Part shown: positions 8,473 through 19,260 of the stretch, piece by piece | Numbering within the stretch: position 1 is the stretch's first letter | Layout: each line of letters opens with the position of its first letter | NCBI RefSeq assembly: GCF_900187115.1 | Contig: NZ_LT906455.1 | Location: 930,001-994,000, forward strand | DNA: 64,000 bases | Direction of reading: 5' to 3' | Origin: Aliarcobacter butzleri | Lineage (GTDB): Bacteria > Campylobacterota > Campylobacteria > Campylobacterales > Arcobacteraceae | The notes under the pieces: generated by a model | What the model saw: the letters and a program-made list of their open reading frames with translations, nothing else | What the model was told of the DNA's origin: nothing | Databases searched by the model: none | Position numbers and translations under genes: made by a program

Positions 8473-11400
8473 ATGAAAATTATAAAAAGAATAATCTCAA
8501 TTAAAATAAGTTGTTTATTAGTAGCTCAACAATCTTTAATAGCAGGTGGTTTAACTGTTGATAAAACTGCTCCAAGCTCAAATCAAGCAAATTTAGAAAG
8601 TGCTAGAAATGGAGTTCCAATAGTAAATATAGTAGCACCAAATCAAAAAGGTCTTTCTCATAATAAATTTAGCGATTATAATGTAAATAAAGAAGGCTTA
8701 ATTTTAAATAACTCAAATAAAAGAGAAGTAAATACTCAACTTTCAGGTTATATCTATGGAAATCAAAATCTAAAAAATGGTACAGCAAAAACAATTTTAA
8801 ATGAAGTTACAAGTAAAAATAAAAGTGAACTAAAAGGCTTTACTGAAGTTGCAGGAGATAGGGCAAATGTAGTTGTAGCAAATCCAAATGGTATATATAT
8901 AAATGGTGCAGGATTTATCAATACTTCAAGAGCAACTATTACAACAGGAAATCCAAATATAAAAAATGGCGAAATAGATAGTTTTGATGTAAGACAAGGA
9001 CAAATAGATGTTGATGGTGAAGGATTAAACTTATCAAATGTAAATAAAGCTGAACTATATGCTCAAACTGTAAAACTAAATGCCAAAATTCATGCACAAG
9101 ATTTAGATGTAGTTACTGGACAAAATAGTATTTCAAAAGATGGAACTATAACAAATATAGAAAATTCAGTTGATGAAAAACCAACTTTATCGATAGATTC
9201 TTCTGCTTTAGGTGGGATTTATGCAAATAAAATAAGTTTAGTTGGAACACAAAAAGGTGTAGGAGTAAATCTTCCTATTGAAATATCTGCTCAAGATGAT
9301 TTTAAACTAAGTGCCGATGGGAAAATAGTTTTAGATAAAGTAATCTCTGAAAAAAGTATAGATATAAAATCAGATTCAAGTGATATAAATACTAAAACAA
9401 TTTATGGAAATAATGTAAATATAGAGGCTAAAAATAGTATAAAAAATGAAGATGTTATCGCTTCAAAAACAAATATAGATTTAAAAGCAAATAACATAGA
9501 AAACAAAGATGCAAATATTCAAGCAGTAAAAGATATAACTATTACTTCAAAAATTATAGATAATTCAAAGGGAACAATATCTTCAAATAACAATTTAGAA
9601 TTAGATGTATTTGATTTTAAAGGAAATAACTCAACTATTCAAGCTTCAAATATAGATATAAAAGCAAATGATTTTGAAGCCAATAGTTCAAATATTGTAG
9701 CAACTAATGGAAACTTAGATATAAAAGTAAACAATTTAGATTTAGATAATTCTTTGCAAATTGGTGCCTTAGATAATGTAAATATAAAATCAAATGAAGC
9801 GAAATTAAATAATACAAAGATAGTAAGTCAAAAAGGTAATATGTCTTTTGATACAAATTCTTTAGAATTAGAAAAATCAATACTAAGTGCTTCAAAATAT
9901 TTAGATATAAATACAACTTATTTGAAAAATACACAAGGTAATATTCAAGCTTTAGAAGATATAAATATCACATCAAAAGATATAGATAATCAAGATGGTA
10001 AGATAGCAACAAATAAAAACTTACTATTAAATAGTTCTAATTTCCAAGGTGATAACTCGAAATTACAAGCTTCAAATATAGATATAAAAGCAAATAATTT
10101 TGAAGCAAAAAGTTTAAATATAGTGGCAATAAATGGAAATTTAGACATAAACTCAAATATTTTAAATTTGGATAATTCTTTACAAATAGCAAGTTTAAAA
10201 GATATAAATATTACTTCAAATCAAGCAAAATTGAACAACTCAAAAATATTAAGTCAAGATGGAAATATATCTTTTGATACAAACTCTTTGGAATTAAATA
10301 AATCAATAGTAAATGCTTCAAGTAACATAAATATACAATCAAGTAATTTAAAGAATAAAGACGGAAATATCCAAGCAGTAAAAGATATAAATATTGCATC
10401 AAAAGATATAGATAATGAAAATGGTGTAATAACAACAAATGAAAATCTAACAATAAATTCTTCAAAAGATGGATTTTTCAATAACATAAAAGGGAAATTG
10501 CAATCAGGTAAAAAACTAGTATTGGATATATTTAATTTCCAAGGAGATAATTCAAATATTCAAGCTTCAAATATAGATATAAAAGCGAATAATTTTGAAG
10601 CAAAAAATTCAAATATAGTAGCAACAAATGGAAATTCGGACATAGAAACAGATAATTTTATTTTGGAAGATTCATATTTAAATATTAAAAATAATCTAAG
10701 TTTAAACTCAAAAAATAGTTTAAACTTAAAAGATAATACAATAGTTGGAAATAACTTAAATATAAGTGCAGATGAAATATATTTTGATGGAACAAGCCAA
10801 AATAAAAATATTTTATATTCAACTAATGATATTTTAATAAATACAAAAAAACTTATCTCAAATTATTTTTTTACTCAAGCAAATAATAATATAAATATAG
10901 ACTCTTCAAATATTGATTTAAAAAATAGTAAGTTTCAAAGTGTGGTATTTATAGATTCTATATATCAAAATGGATATAAACAAGGAGATATAAACTTAAC
11001 TACATCGAATTTAAATTTATACAATACAACTTTAGCTTCTAAAGATATAAATATTAAAAAAGGAACTAATCAAAAACTTCAAACTTTAGCAGTAGAAAAC
11101 TCATCTTTGGATGTAAATAACAATATAGATGTATCAACAACAACTTTAAATGCAAAAAAATCACTGTTTTCTGCTCTAAATGATTTATTATTAACTACAG
11201 ATAAAAGTATAGTATTTTTGAACAATAACTTTAGTGCTAATAACTTAAGTCTAACTATAGATGAAAATCTAACTTTAGATAAATCAAATAGTTTTTTAGC
11301 AAATAATAATTTTAGTTTGAATACAAAATCTTTAGTAAATAATGCTCAGATTATTTCAAATGGAAAACTTACTATTAATACAAATGATTTTATAGTAAAT

Positions 11401-14400
11401 AATGCTTTATTATCTTCAAAAAATATTTTAAGTTTAAATGCTACAAATTATATATTAAATAATGATTCAAATGAACCAATATTTGGCATAAGAGGAGCAA
11501 TCACAAACTTAAATACAAAACTTTTAACAAACTATGGATTTATCACTTCTTTATATGATATGAATATAAAAGTAGACGATTTGATAAATTATGCTGGAAT
11601 TGCATCTGCAAATAGTGAAAATAAAACTTCAAATATGAATATAGAAGCAAATAATCTTACAAACTACAATACTATTTATTCAAATGATAATATAAATCTA
11701 TATGTCAAAAATAGCCTATTAAATGAAACAAATAATAGTTATGTAACTGGATTAGACTATGCAAGAATTTATGCAAAAAATAATATTGCTATAGCAAAAG
11801 ACATTAATCATAATTATACTAATAATATTACAAATAAATCAGCTATTATTGAAACTCAAAATGGTGATATAAATATTTGGGCAGATACTCTTACAAATAG
11901 AAGAATTTTAGACTATACTGATGATGCATTTTTGAAATCATCAAAAGTTACGGATAGTATATACTTTGAAGAAGGGAAATCTTATCCAAATAAAGGAGCA
12001 AATGGTATTATCAATAACTTCTTTATAACACGTGGACAGGACATCAACCTTTATGCACTTGATTCAGAATTTTCACTATTAATAGACTTAGCAAGAGAAC
12101 CATTTTCTTTTCATTATGCTACAGTTGAAGTTTCAATGGATAAAAAAATACAATATGATAATCCACTTTATAAAGCATCTTTGATAAATTCTGGTCAAAA
12201 TTTAAATCTAAATGCTAAAAATATAAATAATCAAATAAGTACAATTAGTGCAGTAAAAGATATCAATTTTAACACAGACAATATAACTAACTATTATGGT
12301 AGTACATATACTACAAATATCTCTTTTAAAACTTACCATGAAAAAGAAGCTTTTAGAGATTATGAATCTTCTCAAGCTTATTTAATAGAATGTTCTGATT
12401 CAGGAATTTGTATTTATGGTTCTAAACAAAAGGGTACTTTAAGAAGAGGAAATACGATATTAAAAAGTACAGGAGGAAAAGTACTAGGTGATTATGATTA
12501 TGGTACTTATACAACTACTCAAAAAGTTGAACTCGGAGGAACAATTTTAGCAGGTGGAAGTATAAAAGGAGTGACAAAAAATTTAATAAATGGAACAGTT
12601 GTTGAAAGTGAAATTCCTCTTGTAAATATCTATTCTCCAACAACAAATACAAGCTTAAAAACAGCAAATATTCAAACAGATAAAAAAACAGTAGAGAGTA
12701 AAAATATAGAAGAAAAAAATACTTCAACTATAAAAGTAGAAAATAAAGTATTAAATTCTGATGAAATAAAAATAAAAGATAGTGAAAAAATAGAAGAATC
12801 AACTATAAAAATAGAAAATAAAGTACTAGATAAAATAGTCTTAAATTCAATAGATGAAAACTATATTTTACCAACAAATAAATATTCTACATTCACAACA
12901 GTAAATCCAAATAAAAACTTAGATTATCTAGTAGAATCAAATCCCTTATATACAAACTATTCAAACTTTATAGGAAGTTCATATTTTTTAGAAAAGATGA
13001 GTTTTCAAGGTGATAAAACTATGAAAAGGTTAGGTGATGCAGCTTATGAAACAAAACTTGTAAGTGATGCTATATTTAAACAAACTGGACAAAGATTTTT
13101 AAGTCAAGATTATACAAGTGAAAATACGCAGTTTGTATCACTTATGGAAAATGCGGTAAATCTTAGTGGAGTTTTGGGGTTAGAACTTGGAAAGCCACTT
13201 TCAAAACAACAATTAGTGAATCTTACAGAAGATATAGTATGGATGGAAGAAAAAGTTGTAAATGGACAAACTGTGCTTGTACCAGTAGTATATTTAGCAA
13301 AAGATTATAATAAATCTCAAGGAGCAGTAATATCTGCAAAAAATATAGATTTAGAAATAAAAGATAATTTAGTAAATAGTGGAACTATAAAAACAAATGA
13401 TTATTTAAATCTAAATGCAAATAGTATTACAAATAATTCTGGTGTAATACTTTCTGGTGGAAAAGCAACACTTATATCAAATGATGATTTTATAAATAAA
13501 AATGGAGGATTGATAAAAGCAAGTGATATTCAAATAGCATCTTTAAATGGAAGTGTTATAAATGAGACATATTTTAAAACAAAAACAATAGGTTCAAAAG
13601 GTGATAGTACAACATATACAAATGTAGGAAAAACAAGCTCTATAGAAGCAACAAATGGAAATCTAGTAATCCAAGCAAAGAATGATATAACTAATATAGG
13701 AGCAAATTTAGGAGCGAAAGAAAGTATCTTATTACAAACACAAGTAGGTGACATAAACTTAAATGCAATAAAAGAAGAGCATGCTTATAATGCAAAACTT
13801 AGTGGAGGGTTTGAAAAAGCACAAGATATAAAATATCAAACATCAAATATAGATGCAAACAATATCATTATGCAAAGTGGAAAGGATATAAACCTAGAAG
13901 CAAGTAAACTAAATGCAACAAATCAAATAAACCTAAATGCCCAAAATGATATAAATATAGAAGCTTTAAATAATGTATATTATAGAGATAAACAAAGTAC
14001 AAAAAAAGGGACATTTAGTAAAACAACAAAAAGAGATATGGTATATAAAGAGAGTGTAAATTCAGCAGAACTAAATGCAAATGATATACTAATAAATGCA
14101 AACAATGATGTAAATCTACAAGCAGCCAAACTAAAAGCACAAGATAACATCATCGTAAATGCAAAAGATGGAAATCTTAACATAGTAGCAAAAGAGTATA
14201 GAGAAGGTGAACTTCATGAAAAAAGTAAATCATCTTGGGGAGGATTGAAAAAAAGCTTAGATATAAGTTCAACGGATGCTTTAAAACTAAATAGTGCACT
14301 AATTAAAACTGAAGCTTCAAATGTAGTATTAACTTCTGGAAAAGATATAAATATTCTTGCTAGTGAGATAAATAGTGGGGCAGATATACAACTAAAAGCA

Positions 14401-17400
14401 CTAAATGATGTGTTAATAGCATCTCAAAGTGAATATCTAAAAACACAAGAAGTACATAAAAAATCTAGTTTTAATTTAGCAGGATTAACATCTTTAGTAG
14501 TACCAGTAGATACAACTATTTACTCAAGTGAAATCCATAAAAATGATAAACTAAGCTCTTCTAGTGTTGCAAGTAAGCTAAATGCAAATAAAGATATCCT
14601 CATAGATAGTGGAAGTACAACGATAGCAGGCTCAAATCTCGAAGCAAATAATATAGGTATAAAAGCAGATACAGGAGAGATAAATATCCTTTCAAGTCAA
14701 GATGTACAAAATGCAACTTCTTTAGATAAAGAGATAAAACTAGGATTATCAGACCCTATAAAAGGTATAGTTCAAAATACAAAAAATATGTTCTCAGGAG
14801 AAACAAAAGTAAAATTTGAAGTTGGAAGTTTAACTTATGATGAGGTAGATAAAGCTTCACAAACTACAAAAAATAACTCATCAAATCTAAAAGCAAAAGA
14901 AAACCTAGTTTTAGATAGCTTAACAGATATAAATGTCCAAGGAAGTAATCTAAAAGCAGGTGAAAACCTAGTACTAAACTCAAAAGTTGGAGATATAAAT
15001 ATCTTAAATACAACAGATACTTATAACGAAGATATAAAAGAAAAACATGCAAAAGCAAGTGTAAATGTAACAGTACAAAATGAATATGTAGAAACAGCAC
15101 AAGCTGTAAAAAGTGCAGTAAAGAGTGCAGAGCAACTAAAACAGACAAAAGATGATTATAGTAAATACAAAGGTGAAGTAAAAAAACTAGAAAGTACTCT
15201 AAGTGATTTAAAACAAAGATATAAAGCTAAAGAAGTAGGGATTGATTATGAAGATATAGAAGATTTGAGTGATTTTATAGATAATCTAAAATCACAAGAA
15301 AAATACTATGTAGCAGCTATTGCAGCAGCAACGGCAGATTTAGCTAGTAAAACAGCAGCAATAGCAACTCAAGCAGGAACAGCTTATGCTTCAAGTGGAA
15401 CTTTAGGTTTTAGTGCTGGAATATCTTTAGATGTAAATGGCGAAAAATCAAAACAAAATATAAATAACCAAACCTCAAATGCATCAAACCTAAACGGAAA
15501 AAATATCTATATAAATACAGATGAGAAATTGAGTACAAATACAAATGTAGTAGGTTCAAATGTAATAGCAGATGAGAATTTGTATATAAATACAAATAAC
15601 CTAAATGTAAAAGCAAGCCAAGATAACTATACAAGTAAAAATGATAGCGAAAGTATAAATGGAAGTATAGCATTTACAATGTATGGAGGCGGAGGTGGAA
15701 CCGCAGGATTAGGATATGGAAAAAGTAACTCTTCAAGTGATAGCTTTTTAAATAATAACTCTCAATTAAGTGGAAATAATGTAAATATAAATGTAAAAAA
15801 TGATGCAGTGTTCCAAGGAGCAAATGTAAGAGCAAATGATACATTGAACTTAAATGTAGGAAATAACCTAGTATTAGAATCTTTAAGAGATGAATACTCT
15901 TCAAACTCAAAAGGGTTTAATGTAAACGCTGGAATAGGATTTGGAAGTGGAGGAAAAGAAGGACATAGAACACCAAGCCTTGATGTTGGAAAACAATCTT
16001 CGACAAATGCAGGATTTTCAGTAAATAATGGTGTTACTCAAAATAAACAAACAGTTTTAAGCTCCATAACAGGAGATAAGGTAAATGTAAATGTAGGAAA
16101 TAATACACACCTAAAAGGTTCACTTCTTGCAAGTGGAAACTATGATGAAAATGGTGTATTCCAAGATGATAAAAACCTAAACTTTATTACAAATACCCTA
16201 ACATTTGGAAACCTATCAAACTCAAATTACTCTTCAAGTAAATCTTTAGGAGCAAATGTAAACTATAACCTTGAAAATAAAAAAGTAGAGAATCAAAAAG
16301 AGAAACCACAACAAAAAGGTATTTCAAGTGTAGGATATCAAGCTGAAAACTCTTTAAGTGCAAATGCAAGTAAAACTTTAGCAACTTTAGGGCAAGGAAA
16401 TGTAACAGTAAAAGATGTAGAGAATTCAGATGAATTAGATAGATTAAATAGAGATACAACAGCTGTAAATAAAGATTTATACTCAAGTTCAACAGGAACA
16501 AAAGTAGATGCAACTTTGGATACAAGATTGCTAACTGTTGAGGGAAGAGAGCAGATTAAAAAAGAGTATGAGGATATGAATAAAAATATGTATATTATTG
16601 CTGGAACTTTACCTGATGCAAATAGTGATAATCCTATTGAAGCAACAGTGGGTGAAATCTGGAATGGTTTAACAAAATATCTAACTTTAGGGATTGTTCC
16701 TTCAAATGAAAATAACGGTGGTATTTTAGCTCAAATACCAGTATTAACTGGTGTAGATGATTCTCAACATAAAATTTTACAAGTAGTAAATAAAGAATCA
16801 ACTAAATATAACGAACAAGATTATATAAGATTTGAAGATAGTAGTTATTATAAATCTTTATCTGATGAAGATAAAAAGCTTTTTGATAAACAGAATTTAT
16901 ATGTTTCGAAAGAGCCAATTATTGTTACAAAAGATACAGTAACTTATCAAAATTCAATAAATGGAATGATGAATAATGTAGGAGAAGCTATAAAAAATGG
17001 ACTGCAACAAACTGGACAAATAAATACTAATAGTTCACCAGTAGAATTAAATGTAAATTATAATCCATCTTATGGATTTTTAGGAGATGTATTTGAGTCA
17101 TTTGTGGATAAAAGTGGAATAGGTACAACAGGAATAGCAAAACAAACAGGAGGATTTGTATATGATACAATATCAGCAAGAGGAAGTGATGGAAGTAACT
17201 TTGCAATGCACTCACAAGCAAATGCAATAGTGTACAATGGTATAATTTATATACAAACAACAACAGGGTTGAAGCCTATGGGTAATGAAATAGATGATAC
17301 TAAAACATTTGTATCATTTGGTTCACCAATGAATGGAAAAGATATGGAAAAATTAATAAATAAAATGGGATATGAATATTCAGGTGCTTATACGAAAAGT

Positions 17401-17574
17401 GGAGATTTTGTAGGAGAATCTTTGGGTGGAAATAAAGGAAATAATGGACAAGCAGATATTTTAGATAGATTAAATATATTAAATGCAGGTAAACTATTTA
17501 CAAATAGTTCTCCACATAGCACATATATTTGCCAAGATTTTGGAACTAATGTAAAGTGTGGGTACAAAAAATGA
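8473..17574 (+). CDS. TpsA two-partner secretion exoprotein with hydrolase-like C-terminal tip
   Basis: The 3033-residue protein has an N-terminal signal region, then the TPS secretion domain (about residues 25-270) with NPNGI at 137-141 and NQNL at 97-100 in place of the usual NPNL. A very long beta-helix of N/D/S-rich repeats follows, including three near-copies of a unit starting QASNIDIKAN at residues 390, 532 and 697. Haemagglutinin-type repeats run to about residue 2550. The C-terminal 350 residues differ: HSQ (Ser 2914), SGDFVG (Asp 2978) and SSPHS (His 3015) could be an alpha/beta-hydrolase triad, because the same three motifs recur in the orphan copy downstream. This suggests a toxic or enzymatic tip; the activity is not shown. 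The stop overlaps the next lipoprotein start (ATGA). Confidence 0.9.
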   Translation: MKIIKRIISIKISCLLVAQQSLIAGGLTVDKTAPSSNQANLESARNGVPIVNIVAPNQKGLSHNKFSDYNVNKEGLILNNSNKREVNTQLSGYIYGNQNLKNGTAKTILNEVTSKNKSELKGFTEVAGDRANVVVANPNGIYINGAGFINTSRATITTGNPNIKNGEIDSFDVRQGQIDVDGEGLNLSNVNKAELYAQTVKLNAKIHAQDLDVVTGQNSISKDGTITNIENSVDEKPTLSIDSSALGGIYANKISLVGTQKGVGVNLPIEISAQDDFKLSADGKIVLDKVISEKSIDIKSDSSDINTKTIYGNNVNIEAKNSIKNEDVIASKTNIDLKANNIENKDANIQAVKDITITSKIIDNSKGTISSNNNLELDVFDFKGNNSTIQASNIDIKANDFEANSSNIVATNGNLDIKVNNLDLDNSLQIGALDNVNIKSNEAKLNNTKIVSQKGNMSFDTNSLELEKSILSASKYLDINTTYLKNTQGNIQALEDINITSKDIDNQDGKIATNKNLLLNSSNFQGDNSKLQASNIDIKANNFEAKSLNIVAINGNLDINSNILNLDNSLQIASLKDINITSNQAKLNNSKILSQDGNISFDTNSLELNKSIVNASSNINIQSSNLKNKDGNIQAVKDINIASKDIDNENGVITTNENLTINSSKDGFFNNIKGKLQSGKKLVLDIFNFQGDNSNIQASNIDIKANNFEAKNSNIVATNGNSDIETDNFILEDSYLNIKNNLSLNSKNSLNLKDNTIVGNNLNISADEIYFDGTSQNKNILYSTNDILINTKKLISNYFFTQANNNINIDSSNIDLKNSKFQSVVFIDSIYQNGYKQGDINLTTSNLNLYNTTLASKDINIKKGTNQKLQTLAVENSSLDVNNNIDVSTTTLNAKKSLFSALNDLLLTTDKSIVFLNNNFSANNLSLTIDENLTLDKSNSFLANNNFSLNTKSLVNNAQIISNGKLTINTNDFIVNNALLSSKNILSLNATNYILNNDSNEPIFGIRGAITNLNTKLLTNYGFITSLYDMNIKVDDLINYAGIASANSENKTSNMNIEANNLTNYNTIYSNDNINLYVKNSLLNETNNSYVTGLDYARIYAKNNIAIAKDINHNYTNNITNKSAIIETQNGDINIWADTLTNRRILDYTDDAFLKSSKVTDSIYFEEGKSYPNKGANGIINNFFITRGQDINLYALDSEFSLLIDLAREPFSFHYATVEVSMDKKIQYDNPLYKASLINSGQNLNLNAKNINNQISTISAVKDINFNTDNITNYYGSTYTTNISFKTYHEKEAFRDYESSQAYLIECSDSGICIYGSKQKGTLRRGNTILKSTGGKVLGDYDYGTYTTTQKVELGGTILAGGSIKGVTKNLINGTVVESEIPLVNIYSPTTNTSLKTANIQTDKKTVESKNIEEKNTSTIKVENKVLNSDEIKIKDSEKIEESTIKIENKVLDKIVLNSIDENYILPTNKYSTFTTVNPNKNLDYLVESNPLYTNYSNFIGSSYFLEKMSFQGDKTMKRLGDAAYETKLVSDAIFKQTGQRFLSQDYTSENTQFVSLMENAVNLSGVLGLELGKPLSKQQLVNLTEDIVWMEEKVVNGQTVLVPVVYLAKDYNKSQGAVISAKNIDLEIKDNLVNSGTIKTNDYLNLNANSITNNSGVILSGGKATLISNDDFINKNGGLIKASDIQIASLNGSVINETYFKTKTIGSKGDSTTYTNVGKTSSIEATNGNLVIQAKNDITNIGANLGAKESILLQTQVGDINLNAIKEEHAYNAKLSGGFEKAQDIKYQTSNIDANNIIMQSGKDINLEASKLNATNQINLNAQNDINIEALNNVYYRDKQSTKKGTFSKTTKRDMVYKESVNSAELNANDILINANNDVNLQAAKLKAQDNIIVNAKDGNLNIVAKEYREGELHEKSKSSWGGLKKSLDISSTDALKLNSALIKTEASNVVLTSGKDINILASEINSGADIQLKALNDVLIASQSEYLKTQEVHKKSSFNLAGLTSLVVPVDTTIYSSEIHKNDKLSSSSVASKLNANKDILIDSGSTTIAGSNLEANNIGIKADTGEINILSSQDVQNATSLDKEIKLGLSDPIKGIVQNTKNMFSGETKVKFEVGSLTYDEVDKASQTTKNNSSNLKAKENLVLDSLTDINVQGSNLKAGENLVLNSKVGDINILNTTDTYNEDIKEKHAKASVNVTVQNEYVETAQAVKSAVKSAEQLKQTKDDYSKYKGEVKKLESTLSDLKQRYKAKEVGIDYEDIEDLSDFIDNLKSQEKYYVAAIAAATADLASKTAAIATQAGTAYASSGTLGFSAGISLDVNGEKSKQNINNQTSNASNLNGKNIYINTDEKLSTNTNVVGSNVIADENLYINTNNLNVKASQDNYTSKNDSESINGSIAFTMYGGGGGTAGLGYGKSNSSSDSFLNNNSQLSGNNVNINVKNDAVFQGANVRANDTLNLNVGNNLVLESLRDEYSSNSKGFNVNAGIGFGSGGKEGHRTPSLDVGKQSSTNAGFSVNNGVTQNKQTVLSSITGDKVNVNVGNNTHLKGSLLASGNYDENGVFQDDKNLNFITNTLTFGNLSNSNYSSSKSLGANVNYNLENKKVENQKEKPQQKGISSVGYQAENSLSANASKTLATLGQGNVTVKDVENSDELDRLNRDTTAVNKDLYSSSTGTKVDATLDTRLLTVEGREQIKKEYEDMNKNMYIIAGTLPDANSDNPIEATVGEIWNGLTKYLTLGIVPSNENNGGILAQIPVLTGVDDSQHKILQVVNKESTKYNEQDYIRFEDSSYYKSLSDEDKKLFDKQNLYVSKEPIIVTKDTVTYQNSINGMMNNVGEAIKNGLQQTGQINTNSSPVELNVNYNPSYGFLGDVFESFVDKSGIGTTGIAKQTGGFVYDTISARGSDGSNFAMHSQANAIVYNGIIYIQTTTGLKPMGNEIDDTKTFVSFGSPMNGKDMEKLINKMGYEYSGAYTKSGDFVGESLGGNKGNNGQADILDRLNILNAGKLFTNSSPHSTYICQDFGTNVKCGYKK
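9640..10640 (+). repeat. internal repeats in the TpsA beta-helix
   Basis: Units beginning CAAGCTTCAAATATAGATAT start at 9640, 10066 and 10561. The first spacing is 426 nt (142 residues) and the second 495 nt, the difference coming from an insertion of about 23 codons before 10561. They encode QASNIDIKAN plus similar flanks, indicating tandem growth of the fibre. Confidence 0.8.
15481..16122 (+). repeat. 642-nt direct repeat, copy 1 (inside tpsA)
   Basis: This stretch matches 19363-20004 with only four mismatches that I could see, all in the last 140 bases. The offset of 3882 is a multiple of three and both copies are in the same reading frame. Similarity falls sharply on both sides. Confidence 0.95.
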
Positions 17575-18455
17575 AAAATATAGTAATGATAATTTTAATA
17601 AGTTTTTTATTTGTTGGTTGTATAAGAAAAGCAGATACTATACTTTTACAACCAAATGCAAAAGTACCTTTTCCATATATATATATATTAGCTCCTAGTT
17701 CATATCCTAAAACTCCATTTGAAACTTATAAAGAAAGAATTTTTAGTGATTATACTATTTTTCTTTTTAGAACAATTCCAAATATGATGAAAGAAAATAT
17801 TACTTTATCTGTTGTTAGAATAATTGATGGTGATGAAGAGAAATATAGTTATGTAAAGGATTTAAAGATCCTTTTAGATAAGGATAAAAATAAAATTTTT
17901 GATAAAGAGTTTACAAATAGATATTTAGATGATGGGGAGATGTCAAATCATTTAGAAAGAAGAGTAAATTACTCAAAAAAATATATAAATTTTGTAGGTA
18001 AATTAAAATGTATGGAAAGTGTAATGTCTAATAATATTGCAGATGGGGTAGGTAGAAAAAATTATAATGTAAGATGTCCATATTATGATAAACAAGGGAA
18101 TAAGAAATATATTCATATTACTGCAAGTATGAATATTACATTTGATGGTACAAAGTTTGATGGTTCTGATAATCCAAGTTTAGCAAAATACAAACTGTTA
18201 GATATAGAAAAACAGTTTAAAATGGATATGAAAGAAGTTCTTGACTCCTTAGAGATTTATGATATTGATATAGAACGAATGCAAAAAGATGAACTTTTAT
18301 ATGATAAAAAATATGATATTGAAGCAGAATCAAAAGCAAAAGATTTAACATTTAATTGTAAATATACAAATGGTTATATACTATGTGAAGGAAAAGAGAT
18401 TAATAGAAAATGTAGTAAAAAAAATGTTAAAAATGAAAAGTGGGAATGTAAATAA
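17571..18455 (+). CDS. lipoprotein, candidate immunity protein for the TpsA tip
   Basis: The protein has 294 residues with a lipoprotein signal (MKNIVMIILISFLFVGC, lipid Cys 17). I start it at the ATG that overlaps the tpsA stop by four bases (ATGA); a further in-frame start inside tpsA lacks a sensible signal peptide. No known domain is recognised. A C-terminal segment (LDIEKQFKMDMKEVLDSLEI) resembles the ends of the lipoproteins at 21641 and 22656. Beyond it is a cysteine-rich tail (four Cys in the last 40 residues) that the others lack. Translational coupling to a toxin-like gene and periplasmic lipid anchoring suggest protection against the hydrolase tip; this is inference. Confidence 0.75.
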   Translation: MKNIVMIILISFLFVGCIRKADTILLQPNAKVPFPYIYILAPSSYPKTPFETYKERIFSDYTIFLFRTIPNMMKENITLSVVRIIDGDEEKYSYVKDLKILLDKDKNKIFDKEFTNRYLDDGEMSNHLERRVNYSKKYINFVGKLKCMESVMSNNIADGVGRKNYNVRCPYYDKQGNKKYIHITASMNITFDGTKFDGSDNPSLAKYKLLDIEKQFKMDMKEVLDSLEIYDIDIERMQKDELLYDKKYDIEAESKAKDLTFNCKYTNGYILCEGKEINRKCSKKNVKNEKWECK

Positions 18456-18476
18456 AATTAAAAGGGAGAAAAGATT

Positions 18477-19259
18477 ATGTTCAAGCAAATAATAACTGGT
18501 GTAATTGTAACGATAATTTCAATGATATTTTCTTTATATATAAGTGATAAATCTAATAGTAATGAATTAGAATATAAAGATAGTAAAAAAGAGCAATATT
18601 TGAATATATCCAATGAAGTATTTAAAGATTTTACTTTACTTTATAAAGATAATAAGATAGAACAGATTAGTATGTATCAAGTTGGATTTTTTAATAGAAC
18701 AAAGAGAGAGATTGAAAATGTTGAGATATTTTTTGAATTTAAAAAAGCTATTCCAAATATTATAAATAAAGAGTTTTTTAATCCTTCAAATTTACCATCA
18801 AGTGTAGGTATTTCAGAAATTGAAAAAGTAAATGATAGGATATATAAGGTAAATATTAAAGTCTTTAAGCAAACAGGAGATGATAAATATTATCTAGCTA
18901 GATTTATATTTGAAGGAAATGAAATACCAGAAATAAGTTTTAGTACACCAAATAATAGTAATTTAGATATAGTAGAGTTCTCTAATATTAAAGAAATATT
19001 TTTTGCAATAGGAATATTTTTATTATTTATTATTGTTATGGTATTTATATTTATGTTACTACTTGATTATGATTCAAATAGAAATTGGAAAAAAAGAGAA
19101 CAACGACTTGAAAAAGCTTTAAAAGAAAGTAGAAAATTTGATGATATTAATATCAAAGAAATATTGATTATTCACGAAAATATTTTTAAACTTAAGAATA
19201 GCTTTTTATATAATAAAATAAAATATTTTATAGAAAAAATTAAATCTAATAATAAATAA
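18477..19259 (+). CDS. two-helix membrane protein of unknown function in the tps island
   Basis: I do not recognise this 260-residue protein. It has one N-terminal membrane helix (about residues 5-23), a 140-residue probably periplasmic domain, a second strong helix (about 175-197, IFFAIGIFLLFIIVMVFIFM), and a basic, charged cytoplasmic tail. A good GGGAG ribosome site precedes the ATG. It sits between the first lipoprotein and the orphan TpsA cassette and lies within the segment that recombination between the long repeats would delete. It could belong to the first toxin/immunity set or be cargo. Confidence 0.6.
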   Translation: MFKQIITGVIVTIISMIFSLYISDKSNSNELEYKDSKKEQYLNISNEVFKDFTLLYKDNKIEQISMYQVGFFNRTKREIENVEIFFEFKKAIPNIINKEFFNPSNLPSSVGISEIEKVNDRIYKVNIKVFKQTGDDKYYLARFIFEGNEIPEISFSTPNNSNLDIVEFSNIKEIFFAIGIFLLFIIVMVFIFMLLLDYDSNRNWKKREQRLEKALKESRKFDDINIKEILIIHENIFKLKNSFLYNKIKYFIEKIKSNNK

Positions 19260-19260
19260 T

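Noticed and set aside
9640-10640. Regular repeats as a CRISPR array
   Set aside because: Units are 140 codons or more, in frame and coding; they are beta-helix repeats of TpsA.
14864-15148. Minus-strand Leu/His/Tyr-rich frames opposite tpsA (also 15410-15673, 15674-15910, 16187-16525 and others)
   Set aside because: They mirror the A-rich coding bias of tpsA in an antisense frame, have no ribosome sites and no sensible composition. The copies opposite the two long repeats are identical only because the repeats are.
16411-16430. VENS in TpsA (residues 2649-2652) as the VENN motif of CDI toxins
   Set aside because: The fourth residue differs, the flanking DUF638-like region is not recognisable, and the orphan cassette has no equivalent. 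I do not call the locus a canonical CDI system.
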